Below are positions 6,328 to 12,741 of a stretch of 13,309 bases of DNA, one piece after another. The stretch lies in assembly GCA_028877195.1 (NCBI GenBank), contig JAPPIL010000013.1, positions 1 to 13,309 of the forward strand, given 5' to 3'. Below the pieces are notes generated by a model. It saw only the letters and a program-made list of their open reading frames with translations. It searched no databases and was not told the DNA's origin. The DNA comes from Pseudomonadota bacterium (GTDB lineage: Bacteria; Bdellovibrionota_B; Oligoflexia; Oligoflexales; JAPPIL01). The translations under genes were made by a program, and so were the position numbers. Numbering within the stretch: the stretch's first letter is position 1; each line of letters starts with the position of its first letter.

Positions 6328-8760
6328 ATGAAAAAAATTATTTTTTATGTGATATTATCAGTAGTTGTATGCCAAGATCTGGCAGCCAAGAAGCTTCCCC
6401 TCCTGCCAATCAGTGGGAAGGCAATCGCTAAGCAGTTACCCCTGACTGCTAATGGCTATAATTCCCAAGACTTTACTAGCTATTTGCAGACGCGTGCTTT
6501 GTTGCCCAAAGACTTGTTCCGTGCGGCACTAGACCATAACAATGCCGTGAGCGCACTGTATGATTTGCGCCCGTTTGTAGATTTAACTACGGGAAAAACG
6601 ATACCGACGTTGAGCGAAGCGGATTTGCTGCGGCAGATCGGAAAGTTTTTTACCGTGCCTGACACAGCAACAGACGTAGTAGCGGGACGAGGTGGGCGCA
6701 AACTTATCACTGCGCTCTTTGCTAGCATGAACGCAGGCAGCACAGTGCTGTTGCCTGAAGACCAGTATCCCGTTTACCAAAAATTAGCAGAAGAGCAGGG
6801 GATAAATTTCAAAACGTATGTGTCTGTGCCACACATCGATCAGCAAGCTATTACCGCGGTTGAAGATGTTGATATGCTAGTTGTTACCAGCCCGCTATCG
6901 CCACACGGTCGGGAGCTAAACACACAAGAAGTTGCCGCACTTAAGCAATGGCTTGCAGCTAGTCCTAAGCGGCGTATTATATTGGATACAGTCTACACTT
7001 TTGCCACCCAATTTGATCAAGCAACGCTGCGTCTTTTTGCAACAGGGCAGGCTTATGTTGTTTATTCGTTGGCGAAATCGTGGCTATTACCTGGGCATTT
7101 GGGTCTTTTATTTGGCGGCAGTGATGCAGATAGACAGAAGATAAGAGAATTTGCACAACCACCAGACCCAGTATTGGTTGATAGAGCTTTGCGTATTATG
7201 TCGGCGCAGCCAGAGTTACCACGTATCTTATCTGATGAACTTAATACCCGTTGGCGAAAACTAGAGGAGGAGTTTTCTCTCGCTCAAATTGACGGCTACT
7301 CTCGCCCTAATAACGGTTATTTTGCCGTTGTGTCAGAGGATGCTCAAAGTTTGTTGCATAGTCGTGGTCTTGTTGGGCTTCCACTGTCGGTGTTTGGTTC
7401 GTCAAACACTGACTATACTGTGTTGAGCGCCTTGCCAGAAAAACGCGAGGATGTTTATTATGCGACGGTGCTGAGCAACTTTGCTCGTGCCTATGATAAG
7501 TATGCTGGTGTTTACACCAAGGAAGGTGTCCATGAGAGCACGTTTCCTGATAATTTTTTTCTGTTAAGTGAGACAGAATTACCTGTTGGTATCGACAAAG
7601 CCAAGCGGCTGTCGCAAAAAACAGCACCTGATGGCGATCGTGTGCTTATCGTTAAAACTTCTGTGCTGGCATCGGAGCTTTTGCCTAACCAAGATAGTGG
7701 CATAGCTCGGTATATCTCTGATAATAAAATAACAATCGAGGACTTGCTGGTGCAAGATGAGACCAGTGGAGAACTTGTTTCGGCGCGTTTAGAAGATATA
7801 TTTGCCGATTCACTGCGCCTTAATGCCGAACAGTTTGCTCCATTTGAAGAGATAATACCTCGCAGTATTTCTATTTTGCCAGTTGCCAAAGCTTGTCAGG
7901 CTTGTTGTCGTTTTTGTTTTTCAGAGGCTTCAATTTCTACACAGAGAAGAGAGAAAGATAAGCTTACTCCAGAAATGTTGCAAAAATCTTTTACCTTAGC
8001 AAAAGAGCGAGGTGCAGAACGTGCAGTTATCAGCGGCGGCGGTGAGCCAACTTTAGTCGGTATTGAGCGTTTGAGTGAGCTAGTGGCAGTAGCTGCTTCT
8101 TATTTTCCTGGTAAAGTTACCCTGATAACTAACGCCTTGATAGTATCGAAACTACCTGATGATGAACTGCTAGATTACTTGTTGCGTCTTGACCATGCAG
8201 GCTTGCGCACACTGGCAATATCACATCATCATCACGATGCAGCAAAAAATAAATTCATTATGGGTGTTGATATAGATGTAGAAAAAATAGCACGTGTTTA
8301 TGCACAACACAAAGACAAGTTTTCTAACTTAAAGCTGCGTCTCATCAGTGTGTTACAAAAGTCGGGAGTCGGCACACCGACGGATGTTCAGCAATATATT
8401 GCATGGGCTGCAAGTCTTGGCATCAACGAGATCAACTTCAAGGAGCTTTATGTTTCAACTGATAGAGAATCTGCTTGGGCAACCTCTCCAAGTAATATCT
8501 ACAGCGAACAAAATCGTGTGCATTTGAGTATGGTCGTCGATTATTTTGAAGAGAACAACTGGGAGCTTGTTAACAAACTGCCATGGGGATCGCCGATTTA
8601 TCGCAAAACAATTGGCACTGATACTATGCAAGTTGCTGCTTACACCGAGCCAAGTGTTTGGTGGGAGAGAACTAATGGCATTGCCCGTAGCTGGAATCTA
8701 ATGTCAGATGGCAAGTTGATGGTATCGCTTGAAGATGGCGACAGTGAAATTGCTTATTGA
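6328..8760 (+). CDS. aminotransferase-fold / radical SAM fusion protein with signal-peptide-like N-terminus
   Basis: The product and substrate are unknown. Numbering is from ATG 6328 (810 residues). I prefer this start to 6316 because GAGG (6318-6321) lies 6 bases before it. Residues 1-20 (MKKIIFYVILSVVVCQDLAA) look like a Sec signal or membrane anchor. Residues of about 65-390 have the class I/II PLP fold: Asp220 in ILDTVYTF, candidate Schiff-base Lys250 in SLAKSWLLPGHLGL and NNGYF near 328. The usual NNPTG block reads TSPLSPHG, and the carboxylate-binding arginine position reads YTVLSAL. A linker runs to about 515. The radical SAM domain follows, with CX3CX2C at Cys523, Cys527 and Cys530 (CQACCRFC), SGGGEPT at 569-575, a run of four His at 633-636 and a MoaA-like end (SWNLMSDGKLMVSLED) lacking extra cysteines. 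It is probably cotranscribed with the thioesterase. Export of an Fe-S enzyme is unexpected, so the N-terminus may be an anchor. Confidence 0.88.
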   Translation: MKKIIFYVILSVVVCQDLAAKKLPLLPISGKAIAKQLPLTANGYNSQDFTSYLQTRALLPKDLFRAALDHNNAVSALYDLRPFVDLTTGKTIPTLSEADLLRQIGKFFTVPDTATDVVAGRGGRKLITALFASMNAGSTVLLPEDQYPVYQKLAEEQGINFKTYVSVPHIDQQAITAVEDVDMLVVTSPLSPHGRELNTQEVAALKQWLAASPKRRIILDTVYTFATQFDQATLRLFATGQAYVVYSLAKSWLLPGHLGLLFGGSDADRQKIREFAQPPDPVLVDRALRIMSAQPELPRILSDELNTRWRKLEEEFSLAQIDGYSRPNNGYFAVVSEDAQSLLHSRGLVGLPLSVFGSSNTDYTVLSALPEKREDVYYATVLSNFARAYDKYAGVYTKEGVHESTFPDNFFLLSETELPVGIDKAKRLSQKTAPDGDRVLIVKTSVLASELLPNQDSGIARYISDNKITIEDLLVQDETSGELVSARLEDIFADSLRLNAEQFAPFEEIIPRSISILPVAKACQACCRFCFSEASISTQRREKDKLTPEMLQKSFTLAKERGAERAVISGGGEPTLVGIERLSELVAVAASYFPGKVTLITNALIVSKLPDDELLDYLLRLDHAGLRTLAISHHHHDAAKNKFIMGVDIDVEKIARVYAQHKDKFSNLKLRLISVLQKSGVGTPTDVQQYIAWAASLGINEINFKELYVSTDRESAWATSPSNIYSEQNRVHLSMVVDYFEENNWELVNKLPWGSPIYRKTIGTDTMQVAAYTEPSVWWERTNGIARSWNLMSDGKLMVSLEDGDSEIAY

Positions 8761-8776
8761 TTGCGTTTAAGCTATG

Positions 8777-8790
8777 CGGTTGATAAACCG
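8777..8790. other. small stem-loop between the fusion gene and the next gene
   Basis: CGGTT and AACCG form a 5-bp stem with a GATA loop. An alternative outer pairing of TATGCG with CGCATA encloses it. There is no T run, so it is not a clear terminator. It could shape the intercistronic RNA or mean nothing. Confidence 0.25.
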
Positions 8791-8855
8791 ACACGCATAT
8801 GATTAAAACCCACGCTTGTTTGAAGAGAGGTCATAGGTAAGGAGGTTTGAAGAAA

Positions 8856-9494
8856 ATGAAATGGTTGATAATTCTATCGTTAGCAATCAGTTTTATCGCC
8901 CATGCTAACGGCAAGGCAGGGCTGTTGGCTGAGCTGAACGCGCGTTATCTTGGCAAGACCGCATACTGGCTTGCTCCTGAAGGTATGACGATCAGAGCAG
9001 TAATTACTAAAGTGATTGTGCCAGAGAGTGTCGCCAGCACAGATGACATCAGTCAGGTGAAGTTTGAAGTGCGCGGGAGTATGGTAAAAGAGGGCGAATC
9101 AGTGCTTGCAGCTCTACCTCATGCTCCTTCATTTCCACCTGCTCCCGAACCTGACCCACAGCAGGACGATGGCATACGGATGCCGCAAGTAATTGCTTGG
9201 CTTACAGATGCAGAGGGGTTTTCTTGGCATACGCGCTCAGGGTTTGCTTTTGAGTTGCTGGCAGCTGCCGAAGAAATTGGTTATACGATAGATGCTAGTC
9301 AGGTCTTCCCCGAAAGTTTGCATGTCGGCAAAGAGATACGATTTAATTTCCGCGCATCCCAAGAGATTCATACGGCGACAGTTACGGCTATATGGCATAG
9401 CAAACTTGATGAGGGAGTTACTCTGTGGGTAGAACCAGCAGTTAATGGTAAGGTATTCATTGCTGCCAAGGACATCGAAATCCTAGCTGACTAG
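8856..9494 (+). CDS. exported two-part protein of unknown function
   Basis: I do not recognise a family. The 212-residue product has a Sec signal peptide (MKWLIILSLAISFIAHANG). The mature part has an N-terminal section of about 90 residues rich in beta-type sequence (YLGKTAYWLAPEGMTIRAV), a proline-rich linker (PHAPSFPPAPEPDPQ) and a C-terminal section of about 95 residues that also looks mostly beta (VGKEIRFNFRASQEI, GVTLWVEPAVNGKVFIA). I chose ATG 8856 over the TTG at 8847. The strong AAGGAGG (8839-8845) is 10 bases before the ATG but touches the TTG. It lies 95 bp after the fusion gene on the same strand and may belong to the same unit or have its own promoter. It converges with the NAPRTase gene, separated by 8 bp. 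The position suggests a periplasmic partner of its neighbours, which is inference. Confidence 0.8.
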   Translation: MKWLIILSLAISFIAHANGKAGLLAELNARYLGKTAYWLAPEGMTIRAVITKVIVPESVASTDDISQVKFEVRGSMVKEGESVLAALPHAPSFPPAPEPDPQQDDGIRMPQVIAWLTDAEGFSWHTRSGFAFELLAAAEEIGYTIDASQVFPESLHVGKEIRFNFRASQEIHTATVTAIWHSKLDEGVTLWVEPAVNGKVFIAAKDIEILAD

Positions 9495-9502
9495 ACTAAT
9501 CA

Positions 9503-11008
9503 TCAAGGTGCTGGGGTATTTGCAGTCTGAAGTGCAGGGTCTATCTTCACAGAATACGGCTTTGCTTCATCCAGTTCCTTGTGTTGCTCAGGTAGTTTTG
9601 CCAACTGTTTAGCAGTATGCTCCTGTATTTTTGGTAGCGTTGGGAAAGAATATACCAGTTCACCATCGACGATGATTGGTTCTAGCAGTGCTGTTGCACC
9701 CGCAGGCGGTGATGCATGCCACGGTATGATGAGGTCATGATAGAAATTGCCATCAGTATCACTGAGACGGTAAACTTGCTTGCGGGCTGGCAAGGTTGCT
9801 TTCTCTGGCTCGTCTTTGGAACGTTTGCCCATCGGCACACCATCACTCTCAACTAGCTTATAGACCCCCGCAAGAGCCGACACTCCGCCTGCATTGGTGT
9901 GAGGATTAAAATTGGCGGCGGTTGCCAAGCGTGTGCCTACCCCAAAGCTGTCGATCGGCGCATCTGCGGCAAGCAGTGCAGCAATCCGAAACTCGTCAAG
10001 GTCATTACTGGCGATAATCTTGACCTCTTCCAGTCCCTCGGCATCGAGTAACGCTCGCACTTGACGGCTGAGTGCCACGAGGTCGCCGCTGTCAAGTCGC
10101 ACACAGCGAAGCTGGTGGCCTTGTGCTGCCATCTCATGCGCAACCACGCAAGCATTTTTTGCTCCTTCGATAGTATCATAAGTGTCGAGCAGCAAAGTGG
10201 TGTTGTGCGGGAAGGACTTGGCATATGCACGAAAGGCATCGAGTTCGTTAGGACGTTCAGATACGAACTTATGTGCCATCGTGCCGACGTGGGGTATGGC
10301 AAAAAATTGCGCAGCAGAAACCAGCGATGTCCCTGCCGCACCACCTATGTAAGCTGCTCTAGCTGCCAACACCCCAGCATCTCTAGCATGTGCTCGCCTT
10401 GCGCCAAAATCGTAGAAGGCACGGCCTTGGGTAGCTTGAGCGATGCGAGCACTTTTGGTTGCCACCAGCGTTTGAAAATTCATCACAGCCAATAGATAGG
10501 TTTCAAACAATTGCACGTCACGTGATTTGCCGATAACATTGATAATTGGCGCGTTAGGAAACACTACTGTGCCTTCAGGCACTGCGTAGACCGAACCATC
10601 GAAGCGGAAGTTTTTTAGTTCTGCGAGGTATGCCGCGCTGAAATCACCTGTTGTTTCTAACCAATCCAGTGCCTCGTCAGATAACTTGAAGTTGAGGATA
10701 TGGTGGATAACCTGTTCCAGCCCTGCACTAACTAGGTATGCACCTTGTGGAACTTTACGCACGTAGTAGTTAGCTGTAATGACGGCCTCGTTGCCCACAT
10801 CAAAGTCAGCTTGTCCCATCGTCAACTGGTAGTAGTCGAGATGCAGCGCTATATCTGTCGGCAAAAGCAGTGCCCCTTGGGGAAGGGTGAGCGGTGCTGT
10901 TCGCGCTAGATTACTAGATACGGCAACACCTCTAGCCGTTACTGCCGATGATACAATGGCTGTTGAGGCAAGAAAAAAAGAACAAAGTAGAAGGTTTAGA
11001 CGTAACAT
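9503..11008 (-). CDS. pncB: nicotinate phosphoribosyltransferase with signal-like N-terminal extension
   Basis: Converts nicotinate, PRPP and ATP to nicotinate mononucleotide in the Preiss-Handler NAD salvage pathway. The family is clear: LLLPTDIALHLDYYQLTMGQA (47-67, the usual enzyme start), FYDFGARRAHARDAG (198-212), the phosphorylated-His block VGTMAHKFV with His246, LLLDTYDT (272-279), VRLDSGDL (303-310) and FGVGTRLAT. The core of about 455 residues has normal length and all motifs. The oddity is about 45 extra N-terminal residues (MLRLNLLLCSFFLASTAIVS, then SAVTARG), which look like a Sec signal peptide. AGAGGA (11016-11021) lies 7 bases before this ATG and supports the long start. Export would separate it from PRPP and ATP, so a periplasmic location is doubtful, though the sequence suggests it. 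Alternatively the segment is a membrane anchor or a shorter start is used. Confidence 0.95.
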   Translation of the reverse strand: MLRLNLLLCSFFLASTAIVSSAVTARGVAVSSNLARTAPLTLPQGALLLPTDIALHLDYYQLTMGQADFDVGNEAVITANYYVRKVPQGAYLVSAGLEQVIHHILNFKLSDEALDWLETTGDFSAAYLAELKNFRFDGSVYAVPEGTVVFPNAPIINVIGKSRDVQLFETYLLAVMNFQTLVATKSARIAQATQGRAFYDFGARRAHARDAGVLAARAAYIGGAAGTSLVSAAQFFAIPHVGTMAHKFVSERPNELDAFRAYAKSFPHNTTLLLDTYDTIEGAKNACVVAHEMAAQGHQLRCVRLDSGDLVALSRQVRALLDAEGLEEVKIIASNDLDEFRIAALLAADAPIDSFGVGTRLATAANFNPHTNAGGVSALAGVYKLVESDGVPMGKRSKDEPEKATLPARKQVYRLSDTDGNFYHDLIIPWHASPPAGATALLEPIIVDGELVYSFPTLPKIQEHTAKQLAKLPEQHKELDEAKPYSVKIDPALQTANTPAP

Positions 11009-11041
11009 AACAAAATCCTCTGTTTGCAGGTTGTCGTGTCC

Positions 11042-11078
11042 CCTCCACCGCAGTTGTGTGTATCACAATTACGGGAGG
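11042..11078 (-). promoter_or_regulatory. stem-loop in the leader of the pncB gene
   Basis: CCTCC (11042-11046) pairs with GGAGG (11074-11078), and inside it TTGTG (11054-11058) pairs with CACAA (11064-11068) around a 5-base loop, with an internal loop between. It lies 34-70 bases upstream of the pncB start and could be part of a structured 5' leader. It does not match an NAD riboswitch that I can recognise. The remainder of the 291-bp gap shows no other gene. AGGGG at 11287-11291 serves the divergent lipoprotein gene, and no convincing -35/-10 pair was found in either direction. Confidence 0.3.
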
Positions 11079-11299
11079 AAACCATACGGCCATTTTTGTT
11101 CTGACGTTTAAGCAGCAATCTGGTGTTGCACCGAATAAAGTGAACAGTGTAGGCGGCAAACAACCATGCCCTGGTGTTGCCCCCTCACCTTCCTTAACGC
11201 GTCCTCACAAGAAAAATTTAGTATTTGCTAAAAAATTGGTTAAGCAAAAAAACAGCCGAACACTAGTAAGCATTAACAATTAGTTTAGGGGTAAAGATT

Positions 11300-12247
11300 A
11301 TGAAGGTATTAGGATGTGGAGTTCTAGTTGTCGCACTGGTCGGCTGTATGCCGCCGCAAGAGAACAGTGGTAAGGTTAAGTCTTTTGACGCAAGCGCCTG
11401 TGTTGACTGGGATAATTTGAATAAAGACTACGAAGCCGACTTGTCTGTAATTAATGTTTATGGCATGAACCAAGCCTCAAATTCAGCAGGCGACCTCAAC
11501 AAAGACAAGTCCAGAACCGCACAGCTTGCCGTGTTAACACTCTCCAGCACAGATCGCGCCTATCAGAGTGATCAGGATGAAGATGGTGGTGATAAAAACG
11601 CGGCATCTGTTAGCAAACCCAGTCGCTTGCGAGTTGAAGATGTCTTTATCAAGCAGATAGGTAGCGATAAGCCAGCTTGGGATTTGAAAGGTCTCACAGA
11701 TGTTAACACACCAAGATCTTATCAAGGCCCTGACCCGCTGCAAAATCTCGACCTCGCAGTAATAATGCACATCAAGGCTATGATTAATGCGCAAGAAAAA
11801 CTCAGCAAGATAGACATGGACAAAGGTATCTTGAAGAAACACATACAAGAAGAACTCAAGCGAGGCACTAACATGGCGCACTACGCAGGCATAAGCACTG
11901 ACCATGAGGGCACGAGTGAAGTTCACCTCATTATGGGCAGAGGAGTGCCGACGCTACACGAAACAAGAGAACAGGAAGGAGCAGCGGCTAAAGACAAGTA
12001 TCTTGACGAAGAAGAACTTGATAAAGAGTATAGTAGTCAGATTGTATCTCCCGCGCTATTGACCCTATTTCACAATGGCAATACTTACATGTCAGACTTC
12101 CCCGCGGCAGAGATGCGCTCAGAACATCTTGATGAAGTTGAAACTCTAATGCCAGGCATGCTGAATAAACTTGCAGGCAAGTACTTCTTCGGGGCCGCTT
12201 GTGGAGAAGATGGTGGTAATGTTGACCCAAATGCTAACGGAAAGTAA
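11300..12247 (+). CDS. lipoprotein of unknown function
   Basis: I do not recognise the family. The start is well supported by AGGGG 8 bases upstream and a short signal peptide with lipobox ALVGC, so Cys16 would be lipidated. The residue after it is Met rather than Asp, which would favour the outer membrane by the E. coli sorting rule. The mature 300 residues are hydrophilic and charged. A low-complexity acidic patch (SDQDEDGGDKN, 90-100) is followed by a more structured part with a predicted amphipathic helix near 150-190 (AMINAQEKLSKIDMDKG, HIQEELKR) and a conserved-looking VHLIMGRGVPTLHE (208-221). Only two other cysteines are present, Cys34 and Cys301, near opposite ends, and they could pair. 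The C-terminus is Gly/Asn/Asp rich. It is a monocistronic gene, divergent from pncB. Confidence 0.82.
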   Translation: MKVLGCGVLVVALVGCMPPQENSGKVKSFDASACVDWDNLNKDYEADLSVINVYGMNQASNSAGDLNKDKSRTAQLAVLTLSSTDRAYQSDQDEDGGDKNAASVSKPSRLRVEDVFIKQIGSDKPAWDLKGLTDVNTPRSYQGPDPLQNLDLAVIMHIKAMINAQEKLSKIDMDKGILKKHIQEELKRGTNMAHYAGISTDHEGTSEVHLIMGRGVPTLHETREQEGAAAKDKYLDEEELDKEYSSQIVSPALLTLFHNGNTYMSDFPAAEMRSEHLDEVETLMPGMLNKLAGKYFFGAACGEDGGNVDPNANGK

Positions 12248-12364
12248 AAGTGGTAAGCTTGAATACGTTAATATCAAACCGCTGCTACCACCACCATATC
12301 TAACTTTGCTATATTGAATCAATGGGCAGACGGGGCTTACAGCGATTTGCTACTAACGATTGGC

Positions 12365-12392
12365 AGGTTGCCTATAAAGACACAGGCAACCT
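12365..12392. repeat. hairpin, 9-bp perfect stem (AGGTTGCCT/AGGCAACCT)
   Basis: The arms are 12365-12373 and 12384-12392 with a 10-base loop. Neither strand has a T run after the stem, so it is not a typical intrinsic terminator. It is 118 bp after the lipoprotein stop codon. Confidence 0.5.
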
Positions 12393-12500
12393 CCAAACGA
12401 AGAGAGAAGAGTAAGCTTGCTTGCTCTTCAATCGGAGTGCAGGATGTCTGGCACAGCCGAACCTCGCTACTCGCAGACAGCAAAGTGCTGCACTCTCCAC

Positions 12501-12612
12501 GCCTATCGGCGACCGTTTGTTCGTATGAGAAATCGTGCCAAAGGGCACGCGCCTAAGCCTATCGGCGACCGTTTGTTCGTTTCAAACAGAGTGCCTTTGG
12601 GCACTCTGTTTG
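12501..12612. repeat. 56-bp tandem repeat, two units, each with a GTGCC-NNNN-GGCAC hairpin
   Basis: A 24-bp block starting GCCTATCGGCGACCG is identical at 12501-12524 and 12557-12580. In both units GTGCC begins 10 bases after the block (12535 and 12591), so the period is exactly 56 bp. Unit 1 then has a 6-bp stem CGTGCC/GGCACG (12534-12549) with an AAAG loop. Unit 2 has a much longer stem with a TTTG loop. The spacer sequences differ while the stem core is kept, suggesting that the folded form matters. Confidence 0.75.
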
Positions 12613-12617
12613 AAACG
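12578..12617. other. perfect 18-bp stem, 4-base loop, 4 bp beyond the tRNA 3' end
   Basis: The arms 12578-12595 and 12600-12617 are exactly complementary (outer CGTTTCAAACAGAG, inner core AGTGCC) around loop TTTG. It begins 4 bases past the discriminator base of the tRNA. The minus strand after it reads AACAAACGG, with no U tract, so a standard intrinsic terminator is unlikely. It may stop or process the tRNA transcript, or it may be a mobile or repeat palindrome. Confidence 0.7.
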
Positions 12618-12621
12618 ATAA

Positions 12622-12695
12622 TGGGAACGAGAGAAGTCGAATCTCTGACCTCAGCGATGTCAACGCTGCGCTCTAACCAACTGAGCTACGCCCCC
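12622..12695 (-). tRNA. tRNA-Val (anticodon GAC)
   Basis: A full cloverleaf folds on the minus strand. The acceptor GGGGGCG pairs with CGTTCCC (two G-U pairs), the D stem is GCTC/GAGC, and the anticodon stem is CAGCG/CGCTG with loop TTGACAT, giving anticodon GAC that reads GUC/GUU valine codons. The variable loop is AGGTC, and the T stem AGAGA/TCTCT encloses loop TTCGACT. The discriminator is A and CCA is not encoded. The gene is 74 nt and lies 46 bp downstream of the hydrolase gene, so it could be cotranscribed with it. Confidence 0.93.
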
Positions 12696-12741
12696 GCTAT
12701 GACTAACCTAACATAAAGAACATATTTAGCAGATAATCACC

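Larger units (their letters stand above)
12248..12621. other. 374-bp non-coding stretch dense in stem-loops and repeats
   Basis: No credible gene is seen. Two overlapping plus-strand ORFs (12314-12556 and 12417-12716) are made of the repeats, and the second runs antisense through the tRNA. Structure accumulates toward the tRNA: a hairpin at 12365-12392, a long-range inverted repeat GAGTGCAG/CTGCACTC (12435-12442 with 12488-12495), a 56-bp tandem repeat and a perfect 18-bp stem. Relative to the minus-strand tRNA all of this lies downstream. It could be a transcribed trailer or non-coding RNA, or a REP/BIME-like repeat array. Confidence 0.55.

Noticed and set aside
10061..10495. 144-codon plus-strand ORF antisense to pncB
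   Set aside because: pncB is certain in this region by its motifs; the antisense frame has no recognisable features.
11009..11150. NAD-related riboswitch upstream of pncB
   Set aside because: There is a nested stem-loop, but I could not match it to any known riboswitch consensus.
11534..11926. 130-codon minus-strand ORF inside the lipoprotein gene
   Set aside because: It lies wholly antisense to a gene with a good ribosome site and lipobox; no motif or start signal supports it.
12501..12580. CRISPR-like array
   Set aside because: Only two copies of the 24-bp block exist, the interval between them contains a hairpin related to the second unit, and no cas genes are present.
12578..12617. intrinsic terminator of the tRNA
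   Set aside because: The stem is strong but no U tract follows on the minus strand (AACAAACGG), so I annotated a stem-loop rather than a terminator.
12417..12716. 99-codon plus-strand ORF
   Set aside because: It runs through the two repeat units and then antisense through the complete tRNA-Val; no family features.
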